This document shows, piece by piece, positions 42,357 through 52,464 of a DNA stretch of 64,000 nucleotides. The notes beneath the pieces were generated by a model. It ran no database searches. It saw only the letters and a list, made by a program, of their open reading frames with translations, and was not told the DNA's origin. The stretch comes from Scatolibacter rhodanostii (GTDB lineage Bacteria; Bacillota; Clostridia; Oscillospirales; Acutalibacteraceae): contig NZ_FZLO01000002.1 in NCBI RefSeq assembly GCF_900197595.1, positions 372,001 to 436,000 of the forward strand, read 5' to 3'. Position numbers and translations under genes: made by a program. Position 1 is the first letter of the stretch. The number at the start of each line of letters is the position of its first letter.

Positions 42357-44113
42357 AGCTCCACCTTATCCTTATCAATTTCAATGGTAATTCGGGTGTA
42401 ATATTCGGGCTCGCTGTCAATATATATTTCTGCACTATCTCCATAGTATAGTTTTAGGCGCTCATAAACATTTTTAATGGCAATTCCATTACTTTTGGGA
42501 TGGACAGTATAAACTTTTTCTAAAATCTCCCCCACTGTCCCACGCTCAATTTTTTGTGGAAAACCAATTCCGTCATCTTCCACTCTTAAACAATAGCTTT
42601 TTTCATTTTCATAAGCTTTTACCACAATTTTTCCTGACTTTCTGCTCTCTAAACCATGTACCACAGAATTTTCTACTAAGGGCTGCAAAATCATTTTGTG
42701 AATACGCATATTAAGATACTTATCCTCTACTTCAATTGTTAACTGAAAACGCCCGCTATTGCGAATGCTCACTACAGCAAAATAATTTTTAACATGTTCT
42801 ATTTCGTCCTTTAAAGACACAAAATTGCTTTTCCAGTTTAAATTATAGCGCATAATTTTTCCCAATACTGTTATATCGTTTGCTAGTTCATATTGATTTG
42901 CAATGACTGCTTTCATTTTTATATTTTCTAGTGTATTGTAAAAAAAGTGAGAATCAATTTGTGCTTGCAGTGCGCCTAATTCTGCTTTTTGGGTGGCCGT
43001 TTCTTCTTTAATAATTTTAGCAATCAGTTCTCTAATGGAACGCACCATTTTATTAAAGCTTCTTGCCAAATCACCAAACTCATCGCGCCCGTCAAGAGGT
43101 ATTTCTACATCTAAATTGCCTTCTTGCATGTAGTTCACGTATTTCGTAATAATACTCAACTTTTTCATTAGCCCGTTTGTCGCCGTTGCAGTCACAAACG
43201 AAATGGCCACTAATAATAAAATTGTAATGGTTACCGTCCAATTTCTTTTTTTATTTAGCTCATCTCTATATTCGCTTAAATCAGAAATATTAACCACATA
43301 CGTATCCAAATTTTCAATATAAGTTTGTGAAATAGCAAATGTCTCATCTTCTACTGTTTGCAGATAGGGAGTTGCCTTTTCTTTGGATAAATTCTGCAAA
43401 AAACTGCTGTAATCTCGGTTTTTAATATCTTCGTCCAAACCGGTTATTAACACTCTACTTTGCTGACCTCGCTGATTTTGCAGTAAAGATGTCTCACTGT
43501 TATCCAATCCCCAAAAATGTTCAGCCGACATAACTATTTCAAGAATACCGACAAAATTTCCTGCCGGATAATAGATTTTGCGATAAAAGGACACAACGGA
43601 CACATTGCTGTCCTGATTATAAACCATATGATTTTCATTGTGATTCAAACGCCAGTAGGTGCCCGATTTACTGTTGTTTAGCAACGAATAAAAATCAGTA
43701 CTTTGCAAATGTTTTTCGCTATAAAGATGAGGCCAAATTTCAAGACTGTTATCATAATGCGAAAAGATTCGAATTTGATAAATATCTTGATTCATCTCCA
43801 TCATTTGATTTATGTTTTTAATAGTATCATTATTAAAATTAACATAGTCCATCGAAGTCTTTTTTTGATTTGACGAAATAAAATCTAACAAATTATAATC
43901 CTGTAAAATGTACCATTCAATATTAGAAATTAAATCTCCATTTTTTTGGACTGTGCTTTCAATTTGGTTAGATCGTTCTTGTATGGCTTTAAAGCGATCT
44001 TTTTCTTCCTGCTCCTTAATATTGTGAAAAAACACAAAGGAGAAAAAGATGCTGGGGACCGTAAAAATACTTAAGTACACTAAAATTAACTTTTGATTTA
44101 TTGTCAGCTTCAT
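42353..44113 (-). CDS. YesM-type sensor histidine kinase
   Basis: The 586-residue membrane kinase has TM1 near 9-29, an extracellular sensor (Cache-like) to about 295, and TM2 in TVTITILLLVAISFVTA. A HAMP domain (GNLDVEIPLDGRDEFGDLARSFNKMV), the His_kinase box with QAQIDSHFFYNTLENIK (phosphorylated His) and an HATPase domain (RVEDDGIGFP) follow. This is the standard 5TM-independent YesM layout of Gram-positive sugar loci. AGGAGGAG precedes the ATG. Confidence 0.93.
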   Translation of the reverse strand: MKLTINQKLILVYLSIFTVPSIFFSFVFFHNIKEQEEKDRFKAIQERSNQIESTVQKNGDLISNIEWYILQDYNLLDFISSNQKKTSMDYVNFNNDTIKNINQMMEMNQDIYQIRIFSHYDNSLEIWPHLYSEKHLQSTDFYSLLNNSKSGTYWRLNHNENHMVYNQDSNVSVVSFYRKIYYPAGNFVGILEIVMSAEHFWGLDNSETSLLQNQRGQQSRVLITGLDEDIKNRDYSSFLQNLSKEKATPYLQTVEDETFAISQTYIENLDTYVVNISDLSEYRDELNKKRNWTVTITILLLVAISFVTATATNGLMKKLSIITKYVNYMQEGNLDVEIPLDGRDEFGDLARSFNKMVRSIRELIAKIIKEETATQKAELGALQAQIDSHFFYNTLENIKMKAVIANQYELANDITVLGKIMRYNLNWKSNFVSLKDEIEHVKNYFAVVSIRNSGRFQLTIEVEDKYLNMRIHKMILQPLVENSVVHGLESRKSGKIVVKAYENEKSYCLRVEDDGIGFPQKIERGTVGEILEKVYTVHPKSNGIAIKNVYERLKLYYGDSAEIYIDSEPEYYTRITIEIDKDKVEL

Positions 44114-44221
44114 AAAACTCCTCCTGTTTTATTATAAAACATATTTTTTCACAATCACCACAAAAGCAGAAAATACAGCATAATAAGTATGCTATATTCT
44201 CTGCTTACTATAAATGAAAAA

Positions 44222-45889
44222 TTACTCTTGTGCCGGCAATTTTTTCAAATTTTCTTCATACTTGGCTTGCTCATATTCCATCAACTTGTCATAGCCCAAA
44301 TCAGTTTTTGTCTTCACAAAATCTTGGAACAAGCTATCAAACTCTTCCTCCGATTCAGCTAAAATAAGTTTTGGCAGAGCCAATCCCCATGCTTGCTTAA
44401 TTTTTGTATCTACAATGCCCTGTTCGCTATCTGTTGGCGGAGCGATGTTATCAAAAGCAGCATAGTTAATCGATTTTCCAATTGTCCAGTCGTCCATTTG
44501 CTTGAGGTAATCTGCTTTTTCAGGTTTCCACTGATGAATTTTGGTATCAATACGAAGCATCCAAAGTGGATCCATACCAACTATTTTATCGTGCTCATCG
44601 CGGTCATTGACAAGCAATTCTTTTAGTTCTGGCTTCATAACCTCTTTGCCATCAACCATATCCCAGCTTTCGCCTTCTTTACCTAGATATAAATCTCTTT
44701 GGCCTTCGTCAGAAATCCAATAAGTGAAAAGTTGAATGGCACGGTCAGGGTTTTCACAGTTTTTGGTGATTAATGATTGTGTCCAACCGGTAATAGAAGT
44801 ACCGTTCAGTTTAGGTTGATCTAAGTTAGAATTAAACATGCCGTCAACCGCAATATAAACACTGTTAGGATCTTCTAGATTTCTGGCTGCCTGTCCGCTG
44901 ACAACGTCAGATTTCTGGTAAAGCATTGCAAAATAGCGACCCTGTGCCACTTTTTCGTCAATCTGAGCACGTTTGTCAATGAAGATATCAGAAGAAATCA
45001 AGCCTTTTTCATTGGCTGTTCTTAATGTTTTCAACCATGTTAGATATTCAGGGTCTTCTCTTCTATCAATCAGTTTATTATCTGCATCTACTTTAGAAAT
45101 AGCCAAGAAATTCTGTAAAAAATCATCTAAAGAATAGTTGCCTGTATCAGAGAATTCATGTAATGCAAAAGGAATAAGCGGTTGCCCGTTTACTTCAGGG
45201 TACATGGCTTTTGCATCTTCTAAAGCCTTTAAGAAGCCTTCAGGTGTGCGCATGTCAGGCTTACCAAGAGCTTCGTACATATCTTTTCTAACCAAGAAAG
45301 TCTGCTGTGTTTCAATTGTTTCAGGTTTTTCTTTGTAGTCGCTTGAAACAGCATAGGAGTTATTATAGCCATATGTTTTGCCATCCGGCTGAGCATACCA
45401 ATCCAACACTTCTTTGTCAGCAACTTCATAGAAGTAGGGGTCATACTCGTCTGCTAAATCATTTAGGCTATAAACCAAGTCAGCTTCAATAATTTGGCGA
45501 ATGCTATCTTCTGTCGCACTGATTGTGACCATATCAGGCAATGATCCGCCGGCAATCATCGTGTTCAACTTCTCTTTTTCGTTGCCTGCGGGAACAATAA
45601 AGTTGATGCTTACACCTGTTTTTTCTTTTAAGTATTTGGAAATCATGGTTGTGCTTTCAGCTGGCTTATACCAAGAAAAGTTAATGTACCAATCAAAGGT
45701 AACCGGATCCGTATTGCTTTTCCATCCTGGTTCATCGGCTGTCGGTGTTGCTGAAACATCTGATGTTGCCGCAGATGATGTTCCCGCTTCGCTTGCGTTT
45801 TTGCTTGATTCTTTTGAATCGCTTGCACAAGATGCTAAGGTTGAAAGAATCATCAAAACACTAAATAGCATGCTAAGTCTCTTTTTCAC
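44222..45889 (-). CDS. Substrate-binding lipoprotein of an oligosaccharide ABC importer (first set)
   Basis: The 555-residue protein has a lipoprotein signal with lipobox LASC (Cys21), a Ser/Ala/Thr-rich linker to about residue 50, then a family-1 extracellular solute-binding domain of the large LplA/YtcQ type. It starts at GTG with GGAGG 7 nt upstream. It is third in the operon with two permeases. The substrate is probably a mannose-containing glycan, judged from nearby enzymes. Confidence 0.9.
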   Translation of the reverse strand: MKKRLSMLFSVLMILSTLASCASDSKESSKNASEAGTSSAATSDVSATPTADEPGWKSNTDPVTFDWYINFSWYKPAESTTMISKYLKEKTGVSINFIVPAGNEKEKLNTMIAGGSLPDMVTISATEDSIRQIIEADLVYSLNDLADEYDPYFYEVADKEVLDWYAQPDGKTYGYNNSYAVSSDYKEKPETIETQQTFLVRKDMYEALGKPDMRTPEGFLKALEDAKAMYPEVNGQPLIPFALHEFSDTGNYSLDDFLQNFLAISKVDADNKLIDRREDPEYLTWLKTLRTANEKGLISSDIFIDKRAQIDEKVAQGRYFAMLYQKSDVVSGQAARNLEDPNSVYIAVDGMFNSNLDQPKLNGTSITGWTQSLITKNCENPDRAIQLFTYWISDEGQRDLYLGKEGESWDMVDGKEVMKPELKELLVNDRDEHDKIVGMDPLWMLRIDTKIHQWKPEKADYLKQMDDWTIGKSINYAAFDNIAPPTDSEQGIVDTKIKQAWGLALPKLILAESEEEFDSLFQDFVKTKTDLGYDKLMEYEQAKYEENLKKLPAQE

Positions 45890-45944
45890 TTTTGTACCTC
45901 CCTAAAATATATTCCTCTCTACCCAAACTTTTTATATTTTGTTA

Positions 45945-46832
45945 TTAGCCTTTCACAGAACCTAAAAGCATGCCTTTAACAAAATATTTTTGAAGAAATG
46001 GATAGATACAGACAATTGGAAATGTTGTGACTACCATAGTCGCCAATTTAATGGACTGACTGCTAATCGTAGTCGATCGTACCCCGCCCGGCATATTGGC
46101 CATCATTTCGGCAGAACTGGCTTCTGCCACAATACGGTATAAATACGTTTGAATGGGCTGTATATTCGTGTTATTGATGTAGATAACCCCTGAAAAATAT
46201 TCATTCCAGTGATAGACCCCATTGAACAGTGCTATCGTGGCCAATACCGCTTTGGATAGCGGCATAATAATTCTCACAAATATAAGAAAGTCATTGGCAC
46301 CATCTACTCTTGCGCTTTCTTCTAATTCTTTAGGTAATTCACGAAAAAATGACTGAAAAATAATCAAGTTATAAAAACTAAAGAGTGACGGGATAATATA
46401 GACGAAGAAATTATCCAACAAGTTCAAATTCTTGATCAACAAGAAAGTAGGGATTAACCCGCCTGAAAAAAACATGGTCACAATGCCCATACCCATGAAA
46501 AATTTTCTTCCAATTAGTTCTGTTTTTGAAAGACCATAAGCAACCATCGCTGTAAAAAACACACTGGTTACCGTTCCGATTAATGTTCTTGCTGCTGTAA
46601 TGCCAAAAGCTGTAAAAATTTCATTGCTCTTAAATACTGCTTTATAGCTGTCTAAGCTAAATTTTCTAGGCCACCAATAAAGATGTCCCATCATAGCGTC
46701 TGTTGCGTCATTAAAGGAATGCACCACCGTATACCATATCGGATAAAGCAGCACAAAGCAAATCAGCAGCATAACCAGAACATTGACCGTATCAAAAACA
46801 ATCTCTGATTTTGTTCTTCTGTTTGATTTCAT
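45945..46832 (-). CDS. ABC importer permease, LplC/YtcP type (first set)
   Basis: The 295-residue permease has six helices and the EAA loop in PKELEESARVDGANDFLIFVRIIMPLSKAVLATIAL, ending LQKYFVKGMLLGSVKG, the usual C-terminus of this subfamily. The start at 46832 (MKSNRRTK) follows AGGGGGAG; a longer in-frame start at 46886 overlaps the other permease and has no ribosome site. Works with the LplB-type permease and the lipoprotein. Confidence 0.92.
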   Translation of the reverse strand: MKSNRRTKSEIVFDTVNVLVMLLICFVLLYPIWYTVVHSFNDATDAMMGHLYWWPRKFSLDSYKAVFKSNEIFTAFGITAARTLIGTVTSVFFTAMVAYGLSKTELIGRKFFMGMGIVTMFFSGGLIPTFLLIKNLNLLDNFFVYIIPSLFSFYNLIIFQSFFRELPKELEESARVDGANDFLIFVRIIMPLSKAVLATIALFNGVYHWNEYFSGVIYINNTNIQPIQTYLYRIVAEASSAEMMANMPGGVRSTTISSQSIKLATMVVTTFPIVCIYPFLQKYFVKGMLLGSVKG

Positions 46833-46851
46833 TTTATCTCCCCCTGCTTCA

Positions 46852-47766
46852 TCAAAATAACGATGTATTGTTAATTTTTTTAACAATGGTATTCGTACTT
46901 ACCAATAATACCACTGCGGTAAGAGATTTAAACAGCCCCGCTGCGGTGGCAAATGAGAAACGTCCTGATTGAATACCCATGCGGTAAACAAAAATATCAA
47001 TCACATCACTGGCGTCTGCATTTAATGTGTTTTTCAGCACAAATATCTGGTCAAAGTTCGAGTTCATCATATTACCGACTGCCAGAATTAGCAAAATGGT
47101 AATCGTACCAGCGATACTCGGCAAAGTAATATTCCATATTTTGCGCAGCCTTCCGGCACCATCTACCGTGGCTGCTTCATACATAGATTGGTCGATTCCT
47201 GAAATAGCGGCCAGATAAATAATGGCGTTCCAACCAAGCTCTTTCCATATATCCGAAACAATGACAACTCCCCAAAAGTATTCTGATTTTGCTATAAACG
47301 GAATCGCTTCTTTAATAAGTCCCATGCTCAAGAGCAACTCATTGAGCAATCCGCTTTCTGAAAGCCATGTAATCATTATGCCACCCAAGACAACCCATGA
47401 CAGAAAGTGCGGCAAATAAGAGATGGTTTGTACCACTTTTTTAAATCGGTTGTGCTTTACTTCATTTAACATAATAGCAAACAAGATTGGGAGAGGAAAA
47501 CCAATGATTAATTTAAGAAAACTAATTCCCAATGTATTTTTTAAAATCAAGAAAAATCTTTCATCCTTGAAAAATTCTATAACATGTTTCAGCCCTACCC
47601 ATTCGGCTTCTGAAATTGGTTTCGTTATCTTGTAATCTTTAAAAGCAATAATAATTCCATACATCGGTGTGTAGTTAAAAATCAGCATCCAAATAATGCC
47701 GGGAATTACCATTAGCAATAAATATTTCTGGTCAATCAATTTACGTCTTACTTTGACCCAATTCAA
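46852..47766 (-). CDS. ABC importer permease, LplB type (first set)
   Basis: The 304-residue permease has six helices. It contains MYGIIIAFKDYKITKPISEAEWVGLKHVIEFF, a classic LplB segment, and the EAA loop in DQSMYEAATVDGAGRLRKIWNITLPSIAGTI. GCGAGGGGG lies upstream of the ATG. It is first in the operon lplB-lplC-lplA. No ATPase gene is present; a shared MsmK-like ATPase elsewhere in the genome is assumed. Confidence 0.92.
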   Translation of the reverse strand: MNWVKVRRKLIDQKYLLLMVIPGIIWMLIFNYTPMYGIIIAFKDYKITKPISEAEWVGLKHVIEFFKDERFFLILKNTLGISFLKLIIGFPLPILFAIMLNEVKHNRFKKVVQTISYLPHFLSWVVLGGIMITWLSESGLLNELLLSMGLIKEAIPFIAKSEYFWGVVIVSDIWKELGWNAIIYLAAISGIDQSMYEAATVDGAGRLRKIWNITLPSIAGTITILLILAVGNMMNSNFDQIFVLKNTLNADASDVIDIFVYRMGIQSGRFSFATAAGLFKSLTAVVLLVSTNTIVKKINNTSLF

Positions 47767-48192
47767 TCAAAATCCCCCTCGCTTTTGTTGTTCACAAAAC
47801 TTATACATAATTCATAAAACTATATATAATTTACCTTTATTTATTATCCAAAAACAATTATATAGAGATAATCCTTGAATTAACAGGTCATTTTTTTGAT
47901 TTAAGTGTTAAAATTTAAGGTTTCTGTCAATTTTTCTTATGCAAAATTATAGTTTGTTTCAAAAATATTTTTGTTTTTCATTTTAGTAGTTTCCCATAAA
48001 CCTTTCTATTCATCTTTCCTTCCTATGTATATATTCTTGTTTGACATCCATTTCACCCTGGGTTTTATCGCTTTATTGATATAAAAAAGCGTGAAAGAAA
48101 GTCTTATCCAAATTCTATGGATAAGACCTTTTTCTTTTATTCTTTTGCAAAGTAAAATTTACACTTCGATAATCTCAAGACACAACAAACAC
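47767..48192. other. Intergenic region with promoter and hairpin
   Basis: AT-rich DNA upstream of the first ABC operon, with several TATAAT-like boxes (for example within ATATATAATTTACC near 47822-47836, plus strand as written) but no unique promoter. A hairpin GTCTTATCCA (48101-48110) / TGGATAAGAC (48118-48127) with T-runs outward on both strands can terminate transcription. No gene seen. Confidence 0.5.
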
Positions 48193-48230
48193 AAAAACGA
48201 TCTCCTAACCTTGAGGTTGGAGATTGTTTT
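48193..48230 (-). terminator. Terminator after the alpha-mannosidase
   Basis: ATCTCCAACCT pairs with AGGTTAGGAGAT on the minus strand (one bulge), followed by CGTTTTTGTG. It lies about 15 bp past the stop. Confidence 0.75.
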
Positions 48231-48243
48231 AACTCTTCTAAAT

Positions 48244-51200
48244 TTAGCCACGAATACGGAATGTTTTTACTTCATACGGTTTAATCGTAAATGGCAGCAC
48301 TGCTCCTTGAACAGACACATCTGCTATTTTTTCTTCGATTAAATTGCATTCTTCTGCTGAAACAATGTTGCCGTTCCATGTCAGTTCAGTCATTGTTAGT
48401 GCATTGTCGCATTCATACAAACGAACAATCACACCATCGCCGTTTTCTGCTTCTTTTACGGTTTCAATAACCGCATTGGGCGCATTTACCGAAACAACAG
48501 AAAGACCGTTGTATTCTGTCCCGCCTGCAGAAGCAAAGGCTGGCTGATTCAAGAAGAAAGCTTGCTTCACCGTTCCTGCTTCACGCCAGTTTCCAGCATG
48601 GGGATAGAGTGAATAGGTGAAATAGTGCATTTCTTGGTCGGTAGTTGGGTTTGGTTCAATACCTGATTTAATCAATGTCAAGCCAATATTGCTGTCTTTC
48701 ACAGAATGACCATATTTGCAGTCATTCAGCAAACTGACACCATAATGACCCTCAGATAAATCCATCCACTTTTGGCCGCAACTTTCAAAACGAGCCTTAT
48801 CCCAGCTGGTGTTCGCGTGTGTTTTACGAGTTACATTACCAAACTGAATTTCAAAGGTTGCCTCATCCGTATGCAACGCAACAGGAAAATGAACCTTGAG
48901 CAAATGCTGGTGTTCTTTCCAATCGACGGTAGTTTCAAAGTCGATACGGCGAGAATTGGCATAGAAATGAATTTTCTGGCAAATCAGCGAATTGCTGACT
49001 TTACGTTCCTGATACAAGGTGGCACGAACAGGACCGTTTTCAATCCATTCAGATTTTTCAAGCGAAGTAACATCCCAGAATTTCTCGGTATAATAAATAT
49101 CGATATCCCAGTTATCATAATAAATCGGCTTATCTTCATACATACGGAACAAGTTAGCCGGAAGCTTCTCCTGCACAACTTCACGATGATTTTCTTTATC
49201 CAGAATACTGCTCATCAAGCCATTTTCATCCAGTTTTACTGTATAGTATGGAGTTTCAATTCCGTCTGCTGTAATTTCCAGTACGTTGTTCTTTTCAGTC
49301 GAATCAGCTGTTTTATATGCTTTATAGCCTTTAGACGGCAAATCTTCTACATAAACTACAGCACCGTCTTCTGTCTGCTGAACAGGATAAACTTTGCCAT
49401 TTTCATCTGTCAAAGCTTTTGCCTTGCAGTCCTTAAGCACGACAACGTCATCACGGCTAAAGCCAGTGGTGTTGAATATGGTTACTCCTTCTTTGCCGCT
49501 AACTAGTGTTTGCAAGCGTTCTTCTGACAAGGCAGCCATTTTAGCTTCCATGGCTTCATATTCACGTTTCGTGACTTCGTATACTTCTTTAATAGAAGAA
49601 CCAGGGAGAATATCATGGAACTGATTCAACAGAATATTTCTCCAAAGCTTGTCTATCTCTTCATGCGGATAAGCTACTTGGTTTTTAGCCAATACACTCA
49701 AAAGCTCTAAATCCATCATGTGTAGCTCGGCTTTACGGTTTGAACGCTTATTGCGTGCCATCGAGGTGTAGGTTCCTCTATGGTATTCAAAATAAAGCTC
49801 GCCAACCCATGTTGCCAAACGGGGGTTATCTTTCACACGCTCTGCCAACTCGTCAAAATAAGCACGCGAGAACTCTTGTCTGACTTTCGGCACGCCCTGA
49901 ATCCCCTTATCCAAACGGGTAGAAGCTTCTAGCATATCGCGAGTTGGACCGCCGCCGCCATCTCCATAGCCAAAGGAAATCAAAATGTCGTTATTGATTT
50001 CTTTGTCTTGATAACGGTGCCAGCCACCCAAAATAGCGTCAGAATGCAGCATACCATTATAGGTAGTAAAGAAATCATCTTCACTCTGTCCTACACCTAA
50101 GGTAGTGACAAGATGAGTCAAAATCTCTGTGCCGTCAATTCCTCTCCACATAAAGGTGTCATGCGGCATTTTGTTAAACTGGTTCCATGCGAGTTTTGTG
50201 GTCATAAAATAGTCAATACCACTTTTTTGCATAATCTGCGGCAATGCGCCAGAATAACCGAACACGTCCGGCAGCCAAAGAATACGGTTATCAAGACCAA
50301 ATTCTTCTTTAAAGAAACGTTTGCCGTAGAGGAACTGACGTACCAAACTTTCACCGCTTGTCAGGTTACAGTCCGCTTCGACCCACATACCGCCTTCCGG
50401 CTCCCAGCGTTTTTCAATTATACGCTGTTTAACTTGTGCATAGAGTTCGGGATAACGTTCTTTCAAGAACTGATAAAGCTGCGGTTGGCTCGACATGAAT
50501 TTATAGTCAGGATATTCTTCCATCAGTTTGAGCACGGTCGCAAAACTTCTGCCTACCTTTTCACGGGTTTGCTCAACGGTCCACCACCATGCCACGTCAA
50601 TGTGTGTGTGACCAATGCAAGTGGCAATTACTTCACTATTCCCTGCCAAATCGGTATACATTGCCTTTGCTAAATACTCTCTTGCTTGTTGTACACTGGC
50701 ATAAAAAGCTTCACTATAAGCGGTACGCATATCCAACAAGTTAATAGCATGATTCAGCACACGTTCTAAATCACGGCGTTCCTTACCGTCTTTCGGTAAA
50801 CGAGGGAAAGCATCTAACGGAATGCGCAAATCATAATATAAACCCGTGATTTCAGGATCGACTTCTTGCATTTCTACAATCAAATTAAATTCAGAGTGCA
50901 AAGTGCCTGTATAAGACTGTAAATCCAAGCGGTAAGTCGTGCCGGCTACCGCTTTTCTTTCTAGCAAGATATCACGGTGATTCATGTCAATACCTTGTAT
51001 TGGCACATTGTCTTTAAACAGCAAAAATTGCGGGTTTTTTCCGTCATCCCACTCTTCAATTTGAGTGCGAACATGCATCCAAAGCGGTTTGCCGTCAAAT
51101 TCCTGCGGCACAGTATAATCACAGCGGAACCAATAATGCTCATCCGGTCCATACCAGTGCATGGTGCGGCTGTCAAATACCTCAAAGGCCGTGCTGTCTG

Positions 51201-51330
51201 CATCGGCATCTGCCGGGTACACAAAGTTGCCTTTTTTGTAAACCCAGTTTTCCATAGGAAGGCTCTGCTTAACGGTCAGCTTTTTTAGCTCATCGCAAAT
51301 CCCTTTAATACGTTTATCTAAAAAGTCCAT
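48244..51330 (-). CDS. Alpha-mannosidase, GH38
   Basis: The 1028-residue retaining alpha-mannosidase should cleave terminal alpha-mannose from N-glycan-derived oligosaccharides. The catalytic domain holds GHTHIDVAWWW (His241 and Asp245 region, zinc ligands) and the nucleophile Asp355 in LWLPDVFGYSGALPQI, then mid and C-terminal beta domains. There is no signal peptide, so it acts on imported sugars. GGAGGAAAAAG precedes the ATG. The gene lies 23 bp downstream of the GH130 gene. Confidence 0.94.
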   Translation of the reverse strand: MDFLDKRIKGICDELKKLTVKQSLPMENWVYKKGNFVYPADADADSTAFEVFDSRTMHWYGPDEHYWFRCDYTVPQEFDGKPLWMHVRTQIEEWDDGKNPQFLLFKDNVPIQGIDMNHRDILLERKAVAGTTYRLDLQSYTGTLHSEFNLIVEMQEVDPEITGLYYDLRIPLDAFPRLPKDGKERRDLERVLNHAINLLDMRTAYSEAFYASVQQAREYLAKAMYTDLAGNSEVIATCIGHTHIDVAWWWTVEQTREKVGRSFATVLKLMEEYPDYKFMSSQPQLYQFLKERYPELYAQVKQRIIEKRWEPEGGMWVEADCNLTSGESLVRQFLYGKRFFKEEFGLDNRILWLPDVFGYSGALPQIMQKSGIDYFMTTKLAWNQFNKMPHDTFMWRGIDGTEILTHLVTTLGVGQSEDDFFTTYNGMLHSDAILGGWHRYQDKEINNDILISFGYGDGGGGPTRDMLEASTRLDKGIQGVPKVRQEFSRAYFDELAERVKDNPRLATWVGELYFEYHRGTYTSMARNKRSNRKAELHMMDLELLSVLAKNQVAYPHEEIDKLWRNILLNQFHDILPGSSIKEVYEVTKREYEAMEAKMAALSEERLQTLVSGKEGVTIFNTTGFSRDDVVVLKDCKAKALTDENGKVYPVQQTEDGAVVYVEDLPSKGYKAYKTADSTEKNNVLEITADGIETPYYTVKLDENGLMSSILDKENHREVVQEKLPANLFRMYEDKPIYYDNWDIDIYYTEKFWDVTSLEKSEWIENGPVRATLYQERKVSNSLICQKIHFYANSRRIDFETTVDWKEHQHLLKVHFPVALHTDEATFEIQFGNVTRKTHANTSWDKARFESCGQKWMDLSEGHYGVSLLNDCKYGHSVKDSNIGLTLIKSGIEPNPTTDQEMHYFTYSLYPHAGNWREAGTVKQAFFLNQPAFASAGGTEYNGLSVVSVNAPNAVIETVKEAENGDGVIVRLYECDNALTMTELTWNGNIVSAEECNLIEEKIADVSVQGAVLPFTIKPYEVKTFRIRG

Positions 51331-51353
51331 CTTTTTCCTCCCATTTGCATTTG

Positions 51354-52346
51354 TTAAGCAAATGAATTTTCTTTCGTGTAGTTAATTAGCTCGTCTACTG
51401 TCGTAAATGCCACACCTGTTACCGTGTCAGCACAACCATAGTATATCGCAATTCTTCCTGTCTCACTGTCACATAAAGTCGCACATGGGAACACAACATT
51501 TGGCACGTCACCCATACATTCATAGATTTCATGTGGAGCCAGAATGTAATCTTTAGAGCGATATTTTACCTTCCATGGTTCATCAATATCCAAAATGGCA
51601 GAACCCATACGATAGACAAATCCGTTACAAGTGTTGATAACACCATGATAGATCATCAGCCAGCCTTCATCCGTTTCAATTGGGATTGGACCAGGGCCAA
51701 TTTTGGTACTCTGCCATGCTGACGTATCGCCACTGACTGCACCCATCATATAGCGGTGACGTCCCCATGCGATTAAATCATCACTCTGACTGACAAAAAT
51801 ATCGCCAAAAGGCGTGTGACCAGTGTCACTCGGACGGCTCATCATCATGTAACGTCCATTAATTTTGCGAGGAAACAGAACCCCGTTGCGATTATAGGGT
51901 AAAAATGCGTTTTCCATCTGATGAAAAGTCTTAAAGTCTTCTGTCCAAGCCATGCCTATAGTTGGGCCATGATAGCCGTTACACCATGTCACATAATATT
52001 TGCCATCCATAAAGCAAACTCTGGGATCATAGCGATATTCTCTATTCAAAACTTCAGGTTCATCACCAACCAAATGAATTGGTTCGTCATTGATTTTCCA
52101 ATGAATACCGTCTTCACTAAAACCAGCAAAGATATCCATACTAATAGAACGGCTATCACAACGGAATACACCGGCAAAGCCTTCATCAAACGGAACAACT
52201 GCGCTGTTAAAAACGCTATTGGAACGCTTATTTCCGTTTCTTCCTATAATCGGATTTTCTGCATAACGCCACAGTGGCATCTCTACGTTTTGGGGTTTCT
52301 CTTGCCAAGGAATATTCGGAAGAGCATTCCCGATAATTTTTGCCAT
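51354..52346 (-). CDS. GH130 mannoside phosphorylase/hydrolase
   Basis: The 330-residue protein has GH130 motifs: [32 protein letters not shown], the proposed catalytic Asp in [19 protein letters not shown], and WLMIYHGVI and [26 protein letters not shown]130 enzymes mostly phosphorolyse beta-1,4-mannosides, including Man-GlcNAc from N-glycans, releasing mannose 1-phosphate. Together with GH38 this suggests N-glycan core use. AAAAGGAG precedes the ATG. Cytoplasmic. Confidence 0.93.
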   Translation of the reverse strand: MAKIIGNALPNIPWQEKPQNVEMPLWRYAENPIIGRNGNKRSNSVFNSAVVPFDEGFAGVFRCDSRSISMDIFAGFSEDGIHWKINDEPIHLVGDEPEVLNREYRYDPRVCFMDGKYYVTWCNGYHGPTIGMAWTEDFKTFHQMENAFLPYNRNGVLFPRKINGRYMMMSRPSDTGHTPFGDIFVSQSDDLIAWGRHRYMMGAVSGDTSAWQSTKIGPGPIPIETDEGWLMIYHGVINTCNGFVYRMGSAILDIDEPWKVKYRSKDYILAPHEIYECMGDVPNVVFPCATLCDSETGRIAIYYGCADTVTGVAFTTVDELINYTKENSFA

Positions 52347-52464
52347 AATACTTCTCCTTTTTGACTACCCTATAGAATTAAAACTTTTAAAAGAAAGGGC
52401 GAGAAATCTCCATTTCCCGCCCCTTGGCAATTACTTTATAAAAAACACAAGTGCGTATTTAGAA